Source: Candidatus Nanopelagicaceae bacterium
Lineage (GTDB): Bacteria > Actinomycetota > Actinomycetes > Nanopelagicales > Nanopelagicaceae
Length of the DNA stretch: 51,454 nt
Direction: 5' to 3'
NCBI GenBank assembly: GCA_947461995.1
Contig: CANHNH010000001.1
Span: 78,913-130,366 of the forward strand
Shown one piece after another: positions 36,755 to 44,701 of this stretch. A model generated the notes under the pieces. The model did not search any database. It was given only the letters and a program-made list of their open reading frames with translations, and was not told where the DNA came from. The position numbers and the translations under genes are program-made. Position 1 is the stretch's first letter; every line of letters begins with the position of its first letter.

Positions 36755-37503
36755 ACTGTGCTCGCCTTCAGGGTCTCTAGATAATTCTTGTATTCAGATG
36801 GGGTAACAACTTTTACGCTAAATATCATCTGCGTGTGGTTGCGACCGCACAAGATATTGCATCGGCCAGGATAGGTACCCAATTTGTTCGCCGTAAATTC
36901 GAGGTGATTGGTAACGCCAGGAAGATTCTGTATCTGAATCATAAAAGCTGGAATCCAAAAGCCATGTACGACATCGTTAGAGGTAATTGTGAATCTAATT
37001 TTTTCACCTTGAGGTAGATACAGGGTTGGAGGTTGAGCAGGCGTACCGGTCACAACAGCGCCAGAACCAGCTTCCGGATACGCGAATTGCCATGACCATT
37101 GGATTCCTTCAACAGAAATTTCGTGTGCAGGTCCAGTTGTTTTTGCTGTAATCACGTTTTGCTTTTGTAATGTGTATCCGAAAAGAACGGCAACGATTAG
37201 GAACGGGATTACGGTGTAAAGAATTTCAACTGGCACGTTGTATTGAGTTTGCTTTGGAAATTCAGGAGAATCTTTTTTGAGGCGATGAAAAATCGCTGGC
37301 CAAATGATGAGAATAAAAGTGATAACTCCAACAACACCAGCTGCGATCCAAGCTCCTTGCCACAGTGATAGCGACTGATCGTTAACACTAGTTATTCCTT
37401 CTTCAAATCCAAGTCCCGATACCTTAGAACAACCGGTAAGAAACAATGCGGTTGGCACGACAATCCCGGCTAGGGATAAAAAACGCTTATTACGTGCGGA
37501 CAT
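36751..37503 (-). CDS. ctaC: Cytochrome c oxidase subunit II (lipoprotein, CuA)
   Basis: CtaC (250 residues) receives electrons through its CuA centre. The N-terminus is a lipoprotein signal with lipobox LTGC, the cysteine at residue 25. Two membrane helices follow, then the cupredoxin domain with [34 protein letters not shown] and the CuA loop [14 protein letters not shown]. That loop has Ile where the family usually has Glu (C-x-E-x-C). I chose the ATG at 37503 because TATTCT ends 7 bases ahead (leaderless); the longer frame to 37542 adds a segment without signal features. Confidence 0.94.
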   Translation of the reverse strand: MSARNKRFLSLAGIVVPTALFLTGCSKVSGLGFEEGITSVNDQSLSLWQGAWIAAGVVGVITFILIIWPAIFHRLKKDSPEFPKQTQYNVPVEILYTVIPFLIVAVLFGYTLQKQNVITAKTTGPAHEISVEGIQWSWQFAYPEAGSGAVVTGTPAQPPTLYLPQGEKIRFTITSNDVVHGFWIPAFMIQIQNLPGVTNHLEFTANKLGTYPGRCNILCGRNHTQMIFSVKVVTPSEYKNYLETLKASTV

Positions 37504-37510
37504 AGGCTTA

Positions 37511-37516
37511 AGAATA
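37511..37516 (-). promoter_or_regulatory. Predicted -10 element for leaderless ctaC
   Basis: TATTCT (minus strand) is a near-consensus TANNNT and ends 7 bases before the ATG at 37503. It supports the shorter start and would drive ctaC-ctaD-ctaF and possibly the UbiA gene. Confidence 0.55.
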
Positions 37517-37549
37517 GTGGTGCATTTCCGAAACGCGCTCACCTGCCAG

Positions 37550-37555
37550 TAGCGT
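37550..37555 (+). promoter_or_regulatory. Predicted -10 element for leaderless desulfurase gene
   Basis: TAGCGT fits TANNNT and ends 7 bases before the GTG at 37563, with no ribosome-binding site. It is divergent from the ctaC element 33 bases away. Confidence 0.5.
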
Positions 37556-37562
37556 TCATCCG

Positions 37563-38630
37563 GTGGTACGTGTCACAGGAAATTTCCAGAGTGAGAGCCC
37601 TATTCATCTAAAGGCTTTTGAAGTGCTTCAGGCTGCCTTTGAAAACGGTTGGGCAGATCCGGCAAAGCTTTCTCAATCTGGCGCCCGGGCACGTCAATTA
37701 AAAAACAACGCCCTGGAGTCCATAGGCTCTGCTCTATCAATTGAGGTTGATTCAATCGTGCCTGTATCACCCGCTTCGCTTGGATATTTCGTAGGCATTC
37801 AGGGTCTGAATCGAGGTTCTTCATCTTTGATTCATGGAGCCACAGATCGCAAAGATGTGTTCGCAATTGCATCAAAAACTGCTCATCAGCTTCTAAAAAG
37901 TGACCTCACCGGAAAACTGCATTCTGAAAAAACTCAAAGCAAGGGATCGGTTCTTGCGCTTCAAATAGCTAATGCCGAAACTGGTGTGATTCAAGATTGT
38001 CAGGCGATCATCAATGATGTAAAACCCGATCACATTTTTCTTGACGCAACAACGAGTGGAATTCGCGTGCCGCTAATTGATCAATTTTCTACGGCACTTT
38101 TCGATAGCAAATCTTGGTACGGTCCATCAGGACTTGCGTTTTTAGTTTTGAAAAAACCTTCAGAGTGGAGCAATCCCCTGCCTCATCTCAACGCTGCCCA
38201 TCCAAATTTTGATGTTTCGCTACCTCTGCTTCTCGCAGCCGCTGTAGCACTTGAAAATTTCTCTGCAGAAGTAGCGTCTGCAAACACTCAAGCTCGTGAA
38301 TTTAATGAACAACTAAGAAATGCATTTTCGCAATTGGCAGATATAGACATTGCAGGTCAATTGGATTCCAGCCTGCCCCACTTACTCAGTGTTTCTTTCC
38401 TGAATTGCAATGGTGAAGAGTTGCTTCGCGAAATTCAAAACGATGGCTACAGCGTTGACTCGGGCTCAGCTTGCACGGCTGATAACTTAGAGCCAAGCCA
38501 CGTACTGGCTGCCATGGGCGTTCTTACTCATGGAAATATTCGAATCACTATTCACCCAGGCACAACCCAAGAAGAAATTGATGGATTAATTTCTTCTGTG
38601 TCGAAAAACGTGCAACGTCAACGCCGATGA
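37563..38630 (+). CDS. Cysteine desulfurase-like protein (divergent NifS/IscS)
   Basis: A 355-residue class V PLP enzyme of the cysteine desulfurase type, which would move sulfur from cysteine to acceptor proteins. The catalytic-loop cysteine C304 is in SGSACTADNLEPSHVLAAMG, an excellent family match. The PLP lysine is probably K183 in DSKSWYGPSG, D161 is in FLDATTSGIRVPL, and H108 may be the stacking histidine. The usual N-terminal motif with LDNAATT is missing, and the phosphate-binding part is weak. A tusA-like gene overlaps its end (ATGA), so sulfur relay to tRNA or cofactors is likely. The GTG start is leaderless. Confidence 0.85.
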   Translation: MVRVTGNFQSESPIHLKAFEVLQAAFENGWADPAKLSQSGARARQLKNNALESIGSALSIEVDSIVPVSPASLGYFVGIQGLNRGSSSLIHGATDRKDVFAIASKTAHQLLKSDLTGKLHSEKTQSKGSVLALQIANAETGVIQDCQAIINDVKPDHIFLDATTSGIRVPLIDQFSTALFDSKSWYGPSGLAFLVLKKPSEWSNPLPHLNAAHPNFDVSLPLLLAAAVALENFSAEVASANTQAREFNEQLRNAFSQLADIDIAGQLDSSLPHLLSVSFLNCNGEELLREIQNDGYSVDSGSACTADNLEPSHVLAAMGVLTHGNIRITIHPGTTQEEIDGLISSVSKNVQRQRR

Positions 38631-38842
38631 TTGAAATTGATGCTCGTGGATTGCGTTGTCCTCAACCCATTATTGAACTTGGAAAAAAGATCTCAACAAT
38701 GAATAAGGGTGATGAAGTAACTTTACTGTCAGATGACCCAGCAACCGAGCCTGATTTGTCAGCATGGTCGCGCATGACTGGAAACAAGTTTGAGAAAAAA
38801 TCCGAGAGTGTTTTTCTTGTTACGAAACTAAGTGAGCGCTGA
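38627..38842 (+). CDS. tusA: TusA/SirA-like sulfur carrier
   Basis: A 71-residue TusA-family protein with the sulfur-carrying cysteine in RGLRCPQPIIELGKKI, the C-P-x-P signature. The rest, LLSDDPATEPDLSAWSRMTG, is typical of the fold. It overlaps the desulfurase gene by 4 bases, so the pair is translationally coupled. The donor-acceptor relation is inferred from this coupling. The target (tRNA thiolation, molybdopterin or other) cannot be told. Its 3' end runs 23 bases into the convergent PfkB kinase gene. Confidence 0.9.
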   Translation: MIEIDARGLRCPQPIIELGKKISTMNKGDEVTLLSDDPATEPDLSAWSRMTGNKFEKKSESVFLVTKLSER

Positions 38843-39797
38843 TTTCCTTCGCTGCGCTTTCGCCATAGGCACCCTTAAACCGCTCAACAAATTGATCTGG
38901 CGTGAATCGATACTCCTGGGTGCCTTTAGTTTCAATGACATACGTTGCAAGCATCGCACCAAGTTGTAGACATCTTTCGTGAGAAAGTCCCCACGCAAGG
39001 CCTGCAATAAAACCTGAACGAAATGAATCGCCCACACCTGTTGGATCTAATTTGGCGCTCTCTTTTGGACACGCAATTTTGATTAGCTCGCCACCCTTTG
39101 TTTCAATACGTGCGCCTTTTGACCCTTGTGTGATGACGCGATGCTTTACGCGAGAAAGAATTTCAGCATCGCTCCAACCAGTTTTTTGGATTGCTAGCGC
39201 AAGTTCGTATTCATTCATAAACAAATATGCGGCACCGTCAATCAGCATCTTAATTTCATGACCTTCCATACGTGCCATTTGTTGAGATGGATCGGCTGCA
39301 ATTGCAATGCCACGGGTTTTTGCAACTTCGCTGTGGCGCATCATCGCTTCTGGATCATCAGGTGAAATTACTATCAAATCCAGTTCGCCAGTTTTTTCCA
39401 TAATCGGTGCTAATTCAATATTTCGCGCTTCACTCATTGCGCCCGGAAAAAAAGAAGCAATTTGATTGAGTTCGGTATCAGTGGTCACCATAAAGTGCGC
39501 AGTAAAAAGATTTTTAGAAATTAATACGTGGCCGGTGTCTACGCCGTGTCGAGAAAGCCACGCCTCGTAATCAGCCCAATCTTTACCGACTGCTGCAATC
39601 AAAATCGGTTTTAAGCCAAGCATTCCCATACCAAAACAAATATTGGCCGCGCATCCACCTCTGCGAACATCGAGGTCATCAACTAGGAATGAGAGTGAAA
39701 CTTTTTCAAGTGAACCTGCAACGAGTGAATCAGTAAATTTTCCAGAGAAGGTCATTAAATGATCAAGACCGACAGAGCCAGCTACACCAATTCGCAT
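38820..39797 (-). CDS. PfkB-family carbohydrate/adenosine kinase
   Basis: A 325-residue PfkB-family kinase. The C-terminal signature with the catalytic Asp is LDPTGVGDSFRSGFIAGLAW; GGCAANICFGMGMLGLKPIL is the N-terminal glycine block. In mycobacteria the gene at this place near ctaC encodes adenosine kinase, so that is the likely function; a ribokinase-type sugar kinase is the alternative. TAGTAT ends 6 bases before the ATG, giving a leaderless start. The 3' end overlaps tusA by 23 bases. Confidence 0.88.
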   Translation of the reverse strand: MRIGVAGSVGLDHLMTFSGKFTDSLVAGSLEKVSLSFLVDDLDVRRGGCAANICFGMGMLGLKPILIAAVGKDWADYEAWLSRHGVDTGHVLISKNLFTAHFMVTTDTELNQIASFFPGAMSEARNIELAPIMEKTGELDLIVISPDDPEAMMRHSEVAKTRGIAIAADPSQQMARMEGHEIKMLIDGAAYLFMNEYELALAIQKTGWSDAEILSRVKHRVITQGSKGARIETKGGELIKIACPKESAKLDPTGVGDSFRSGFIAGLAWGLSHERCLQLGAMLATYVIETKGTQEYRFTPDQFVERFKGAYGESAAKEISAHLVS

Positions 39798-39803
39798 GGC
39801 GTG

Positions 39804-39809
39804 ATACTA
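39804..39809 (-). promoter_or_regulatory. Predicted -10 element for leaderless PfkB kinase
   Basis: TAGTAT (minus strand) fits TANNNT and ends 6 bases before the ATG at 39797. It lies in the 25-base gap after the IscA-like gene. Confidence 0.5.
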
Positions 39810-39822
39810 GTTAACTGATTGC

Positions 39823-40170
39823 TTAGTTAAAAGAATCGCCACAGGCGCATGAGCCTTGGGCGTTTGGATTATCAATTGTGAAACCTTGCTTCTCAATTGT
39901 GTCCACGAAATCAATAGTTGCACCAGATAGATAAGGATCACTCATCTTGTCTGTAATTACCTTAACGGCTCCGAATTCGCGAACAATGTCGCCATCAAGA
40001 TTGCGATCATCGAAATAGAGCTGGTATTTCAAGCCAGAGCAACCACCAGGTTGTACGGCAACGCGAAGATTAAGATCGTCGCGACCTTCTTGTGCTAACA
40101 ATGCAGACACTTTTGATGCTGCGTTATCGGTTAGAAGGATGCCTGCTGTGGTGCTTGTCTCTGTGCTCAT
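39823..40170 (-). CDS. HesB/IscA-family iron-sulfur assembly protein
   Basis: A 115-residue A-type carrier that helps deliver Fe-S clusters. The three conserved cysteines are in QPGGCSGLKYQL and, near the C-terminus, GSCACGDSF. It resembles ErpA/IscA. A strong ribosome-binding site (GGGAG) lies 7 bases before the ATG. It is divergent from nadA, whose product needs a 4Fe-4S cluster, and close to the cysteine desulfurase and the Rieske gene, which suggests a shared Fe-S demand. Confidence 0.94.
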   Translation of the reverse strand: MSTETSTTAGILLTDNAASKVSALLAQEGRDDLNLRVAVQPGGCSGLKYQLYFDDRNLDGDIVREFGAVKVITDKMSDPYLSGATIDFVDTIEKQGFTIDNPNAQGSCACGDSFN

Positions 40171-40239
40171 GTTTTCTCCCTTTCGAGTACCGGCTAAGCG
40201 TAGCGACCTGCTGGACTCTGCGCGACATGGACACAGATT

Positions 40240-41397
40240 ATGAGAGAGAATGCATCTGTGAATCTGACTGACTTACTACTGCTTGGAAAAGGCAGCGATT
40301 TAGCCAGTGAACGTGGCGTTTCGTGCGATGGCCAATTGCCTGCCGCAAGTGATCCCGAATTAATTGCTCGCGCCAGAGCTGCTCGCAAAGCACTCGGATC
40401 CAGCGTTCTAGTTCTAGGCCATCACTATCAACGAAATGAAGTTATTGAATTTGCCGATATCACGGGAGACTCATTTAAATTGGCAGAAGAAGCGGCTAAA
40501 CAAAGCAGCGTTGAAAATATAATTTTTTGCGGAGTTCATTTTATGGCTGAGAGTGCCGACATTCTAACTTCTGATAAACAAAGAGTAATTCTTCCCGATC
40601 TTGCCGCAGGTTGCTCAATGGCAGATATGGCCACTGCCAATCAAGTAAATAAATGTTGGGATGAACTTTCAAGTATTGGTGTTGCGGAAAAAGTTATTCC
40701 GGTGACGTATATGAATTCATCTGCAGCTATTAAATCTTTTACCGGCGAACATGGTGGAACGATTTGCACCTCATCGAATGCAGAAGCGGCAATGAAATGG
40801 GCATTTACTCAAGGTGAAAAAATTCTATTCTTGCCCGATCAACATTTAGGAAGAAATACTGCAGTGCTCTCGTTAGGACTCACTCTCGATGATTGTGTCT
40901 TATGGAACCCATGGAAACCCATGGGCGGACTTACTGAAGATGAAATCAAGAACGCCAAAGTTATTTTGTGGCGTGGTCACTGCTCAGTTCATGGGCGTTT
41001 TTCAATTGATAGTGTCAACGAAATCCGCAACCGCGTGCCCGGGGTGCAAGTTTTAGTCCATCCCGAATGTACTCACGAAGTTGTGAGTTCTGCTGATCGG
41101 ATCGGATCAACTGAAAAAATAATTCAGATAGTTCAATCATCTCCAGCCGGATCAAAGTGGGCAATCGGCACAGAGCTCAATCTGGTCCAACGAATTTCTC
41201 AAAATAATCCAGACAAAGAGATCTATTTCTTGGATAAGGACATCTGCTATTGCTCCACAATGAATCGCATCGATCTGCCCCACTTGGTTTGGGCTATGGA
41301 ATCCCTCGTGAGCGGCAGAGTTGTGAATCAAATTCGTGTAGCACCTGAAGTGGCTAAGTACGCAAAACTCGCTTTAGAAAGAATGCTCGCTCTATAG
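40240..41397 (+). CDS. nadA: Quinolinate synthase
   Basis: NadA (385 residues) condenses iminoaspartate with dihydroxyacetone phosphate to give quinolinate for NAD, using a 4Fe-4S cluster. Features are LVLGHHYQRNEVIEFADITG, FCGVHFMAESADILTSDKQ with a ligand Cys, VHPECTHEVV and the C-terminal DICYCSTMNRIDLPHLVWAM. nadB and nadC are not nearby. The start is not fixed: ATG at 40240 or GTG at 40258, and neither has a clear ribosome-binding site or TANNNT at the usual spacing. Three bases separate it from the next gene. Confidence 0.95.
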   Translation: MRENASVNLTDLLLLGKGSDLASERGVSCDGQLPAASDPELIARARAARKALGSSVLVLGHHYQRNEVIEFADITGDSFKLAEEAAKQSSVENIIFCGVHFMAESADILTSDKQRVILPDLAAGCSMADMATANQVNKCWDELSSIGVAEKVIPVTYMNSSAAIKSFTGEHGGTICTSSNAEAAMKWAFTQGEKILFLPDQHLGRNTAVLSLGLTLDDCVLWNPWKPMGGLTEDEIKNAKVILWRGHCSVHGRFSIDSVNEIRNRVPGVQVLVHPECTHEVVSSADRIGSTEKIIQIVQSSPAGSKWAIGTELNLVQRISQNNPDKEIYFLDKDICYCSTMNRIDLPHLVWAMESLVSGRVVNQIRVAPEVAKYAKLALERMLAL

Positions 41398-41399
41398 TT

Positions 41400-41942
41400 A
41401 TGTCCATGTCTAATTCTTCTGATGCTTCTGCGAAAAAAGGTCGTCCAACTCCTAAACGCAAAGAATCACAATCAAAACGAATAGTTTCATCCCTCGCTCC
41501 TGCTTCTTCTAAGTTAGAAAAAAAGCGCGCCCGCGAACAATCCCGTGCGGCTCGAACCGCGTCTCGCGCCGCTTACTTGCGGGGCGAAGAGAGCGCTCTG
41601 CCTCTGCGCGACAAAGGTCCGGCTCGCAAACTCGTAAGAAATCTTGTTGATTCAAGAAAATCTATCGGTGAATATTTTCTGCCAATCATTTTTGTAGTTT
41701 TGTTACTCTCTGTTTTTCCTGTACCTGCCCTGCAGTACGGCGGAATCGCACTTATGTACGTCGTACTCCTAACAGCTGTTGTTGATGGAATTTTTCTATC
41801 TCGAAAGATTAAGCGCGAAGTCCGCAAGCGTTTTCCAGATTCAGCGACCAAAGGTCTTGGACTCTACGGTTGGCTGCGATCAACTCAAATGCGCCGTCTG
41901 CGCACCCCACACCCACAGTTAAAATCCGGAGATAGTTTTTAA
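41400..41942 (+). CDS. DUF3043 membrane protein
   Basis: A 180-residue protein of the actinobacterial DUF3043 family, unknown function. The N-terminal 80 residues are basic and S/A/R-rich (KKGRPTPKRKESQSKR), with AAYLRGEESALPLRDKGPAR, the most typical block. Two membrane helices follow (YFLPIIFVVLLLSVFPVPAL and IALMYVVLLTAVVDGIFL), then a basic C-terminus. It follows nadA by 2 bases and probably shares its transcript. Both ends likely face the cytoplasm given the charges. Confidence 0.85.
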   Translation: MSMSNSSDASAKKGRPTPKRKESQSKRIVSSLAPASSKLEKKRAREQSRAARTASRAAYLRGEESALPLRDKGPARKLVRNLVDSRKSIGEYFLPIIFVVLLLSVFPVPALQYGGIALMYVVLLTAVVDGIFLSRKIKREVRKRFPDSATKGLGLYGWLRSTQMRRLRTPHPQLKSGDSF

Positions 41943-41957
41943 GTATTTTTTAAGAGC

Positions 41958-43052
41958 TTATCTAACGTGGGACTTAACAAAGGGCAGATTTACTACTTCA
42001 GCCTGTGATTCGCGTCCGCGCACGTCGATCACTACAACTGTTCCGAGTGATACCGAAGAATCCAAAAGCGCTAGAGCAACTCCATTTTTTAATGTTGGCG
42101 AAAATGTTCCAGAAGTAACAATGCCTACTTCAATGCCCTCTGAATCCTTAACTTTCATACCAGCGCGAGGAATACCCCGATCCAGAGATTTCAAACCGTG
42201 TAAAAATCTGCGCGGACCATTCGTGCGTTCACTTCGCAGAACGACGTCTCCTGAAAAATTTTCTTTCTTCCATCCCACAGCCCATGATGCATGTGCTTGC
42301 ACTGGAGTGATATCAAGGGAAAGTTCGTGACCATGTAACGGATATCCCATTTCCGTTCTCAACGTATCGCGAGCCCCTAAGCCGCACACAAGGCCATCAA
42401 AGGCGGCGATTGCGGCAACAAGTGCGTCCCAAACTTTTTCTGCGTCTTTCCATAATGGCAATAATTCAAAACCAAATTCACCTGTATATCCAGTACGGCA
42501 CAAAATTACATCACATTGCGCAATCTTCACCTTTGTAAAACTCATGTAATCAATTAAGGATTCAACGCCTAGGGATGCTAAAACTTGCGCTGTTGCTGGA
42601 CCTTGTAGCGCAAGCACTGCATATTCTGTATGTAAGTTTGTAATCGTTATTCCCGGCACTTTTTTAGCTTCCAGGGTTGCAACAACATCGGCTGTGTTCG
42701 ATGCATTTGGAACAAGAAAAATATCATCGGATGAATTTCTATAGGCAATAAGGTCATCAATAACGCCACCATCGTCGTTACACAACATTGTGTATTGAGC
42801 CATGCCATCAGATATTCGATCGAGGTCATTGGTAAGAATTGCGTTAAGAAAATCTAAAGCACCGCTACCTTTTACGCTGGCTTTGCCTAGGTGCGACACA
42901 TCAAAAAGTCCTACACGTTCTCGGACTGCGCTGTGTTCTGCGAGAACGCCAGTGGCTGGATATTCAATGGGCATTAACCAACCACCAAAATCTGCCATCT
43001 TGGCTTGAAGATCCACGTGTTTTTGATGGAGAGGAGAATTTTTCACATTCAC
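41958..43052 (-). CDS. gcvT: Glycine cleavage system T protein (aminomethyltransferase)
   Basis: GcvT (364 residues) transfers the methylene group from the H protein to tetrahydrofolate. Landmarks are FGGWLMPIEYPATGVLAEHS, LFDVSHLGKASVKGSGALDF, YTMLCNDDGGVIDDLIAYR and CRTGYTGEFGFELLP. The end contains TSGTFSPTLKNGVALALLDS. The start is GTG, with GGGAG about 6 bases ahead. The P and H protein genes are not in the window. The neighbourhood gcvT-pepA-lpdA-E2 is conserved in actinobacteria. Confidence 0.95.
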   Translation of the reverse strand: MNVKNSPLHQKHVDLQAKMADFGGWLMPIEYPATGVLAEHSAVRERVGLFDVSHLGKASVKGSGALDFLNAILTNDLDRISDGMAQYTMLCNDDGGVIDDLIAYRNSSDDIFLVPNASNTADVVATLEAKKVPGITITNLHTEYAVLALQGPATAQVLASLGVESLIDYMSFTKVKIAQCDVILCRTGYTGEFGFELLPLWKDAEKVWDALVAAIAAFDGLVCGLGARDTLRTEMGYPLHGHELSLDITPVQAHASWAVGWKKENFSGDVVLRSERTNGPRRFLHGLKSLDRGIPRAGMKVKDSEGIEVGIVTSGTFSPTLKNGVALALLDSSVSLGTVVVIDVRGRESQAEVVNLPFVKSHVR

Positions 43053-43126
43053 AACCTACTCCCACTGCTACAAAAGTTCCTACAACCGATAACCTGTGCG
43101 TCTTGCAGAATTTGAGAAGGAGCACC

Positions 43127-44623
43127 ATGTCCTCGTTGGCACTTACTGACGGCGCCGTGAATAACGGTGTAATTGTCGTCGGGCTTTCATTTAATCCAAA
43201 TAAAGCATCAGCGTTAAGCATTGAATCAGGCTCTCTGACTCTGGATGCAAGAACACTGCTCGCTCAACTCAAAGAGCTCGGAGCAACTGGTAAATCTGAT
43301 GAAATTATCAAAATTCCTGGCACCCGAACAAAATTAATCGTTTTTACTGGATTGGGTCAGACACAAAAAGAGTATGCCCATGAAACTCTTCGTCGTGCCG
43401 CGGGAGCAGCTGCACGTGCTTTGGCCGGAAGTGATGAAGCAACATTTGCCTTGCCAACTGCAAATATTGAAGCAGTTTCAGCGATTGCAGAAGGTGCAGC
43501 ACTTGGCTCCTATGCTTTTGATGAATTCCGCGGCTCAACAAAATCAGAACGAAAATTGCCACTGACAAAGATCGCGATTCACTCCAAATTTACTAAAAAA
43601 ATTGAAGCAAGGAATGGGCTAAAGCGCGCGCAAATAATCGCAAAGTACACGCACTTAGTTCGAGATTTAATCAACACTCCCCCATCGCACCTAACTCCAG
43701 AAACTTTTACGAAAAAGATTGCGGCTGTTGTTAAATCAGCGGGCGGCGCTTCTGCTGGACTTAAAGTTAGTGTTCTCAATGAAAAGCAATTGAAAAGTGG
43801 CGGCTATGGCGGAATTATTGGTGTTGGCCAAGGATCGGCAAATCCACCTCGTTTGCTTCACATTAAATACACACCCAAAAAATCTCTACGTAAATTTGCA
43901 TTCGTGGGTAAAGGAATCACATTTGATACTGGCGGATTAGCTCTTAAACCTGCAGCCGGTATGGAAGCCATGAAATCTGACATGAGTGGAGCAGCGGCTG
44001 TATGCGGTGCGATTCTTGCCATTGCAAATCTAAAACTTCCGGTATCAATCGAAGCATGGGCACCCTTGGCTGAAAATATGGTTAGCGAAAATGCAACTCG
44101 GCCAAGTGATGTCATTACAATTTATGGGGGTAAAACTGTAGAAGTTCTCAATCCGGATGCAGAAGGTCGACTCATTCTGGCTGATGCTCTTGTCAAGGCC
44201 CAAGAAACAAAATCACTCGATGGTCTTATTGATGTTGCAACATTGACGGGGGCACAAGTGGTCGCACTTGGAACCCGAACAAGTGCGGTCATGACAAATA
44301 ATGAAGATTTCAGTGCTCGTTTAATCACTGCAGCCACAGATAGTGGCGAAGCATTTTGGCCAATGCCACTACCTCAAGAATTGCGCGCATCTCTTGATTC
44401 ACCAGTTGCAGATTTAGCAAATATCGGTGAACGAATGGGCGGCATGTTAGTCGCCGGTTTATTCTTAAAGGATTTCGTTAAGCCAGAAGTGCCATGGTTG
44501 CACCTAGATATTGCAGGTCCCGCCTACAACGAATCTGGTGCACACGGATACACCCCAGTTGGTGGCACTGGTGTGGCACTGCGCACACTTCTGTGCTTGG
44601 TCGAAAATTCAATAATTCGGTAA
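43127..44623 (+). CDS. pepA: Leucyl aminopeptidase (M17)
   Basis: A 498-residue M17 dizinc aminopeptidase that removes N-terminal residues from peptides in the cytoplasm. Metal-site motifs are FVGKGITFDTGGLALKPAAG and VLNPDAEGRLILADAL, the latter with Pro in place of the common Thr of NTDAEGRL. RDLINTPPSHLTPETF lies before the catalytic domain. The ATG at 43127 has an excellent GAAGGAG a few bases ahead, so the longer frame to 43103 is not used. It is divergent from gcvT. Two hairpins follow the stop. Confidence 0.96.
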   Translation: MSSLALTDGAVNNGVIVVGLSFNPNKASALSIESGSLTLDARTLLAQLKELGATGKSDEIIKIPGTRTKLIVFTGLGQTQKEYAHETLRRAAGAAARALAGSDEATFALPTANIEAVSAIAEGAALGSYAFDEFRGSTKSERKLPLTKIAIHSKFTKKIEARNGLKRAQIIAKYTHLVRDLINTPPSHLTPETFTKKIAAVVKSAGGASAGLKVSVLNEKQLKSGGYGGIIGVGQGSANPPRLLHIKYTPKKSLRKFAFVGKGITFDTGGLALKPAAGMEAMKSDMSGAAAVCGAILAIANLKLPVSIEAWAPLAENMVSENATRPSDVITIYGGKTVEVLNPDAEGRLILADALVKAQETKSLDGLIDVATLTGAQVVALGTRTSAVMTNNEDFSARLITAATDSGEAFWPMPLPQELRASLDSPVADLANIGERMGGMLVAGLFLKDFVKPEVPWLHLDIAGPAYNESGAHGYTPVGGTGVALRTLLCLVENSIIR

Positions 44624-44625
44624 CT

Positions 44626-44669
44626 AGCCCGAAGGCTGGCAAGATAGGACAAGGGCGAAGGTTGTCCTA
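44626..44669 (+). terminator. Tandem hairpins after pepA
   Basis: AGCC-CGAA-GGCT is followed by TAGGACAA (44645-44652) paired with TTGTCCTA (44662-44669) around a 9-base loop. Neither has a T-tract, so they may be weak terminators or 3' stabilisers. TAGAAT at 44679-44684 could be the -10 element for lpdA. Confidence 0.45.
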
Positions 44670-44701
44670 GTACGTCTTTAGAATCGTGGGAGGTTTACGC
44701 A

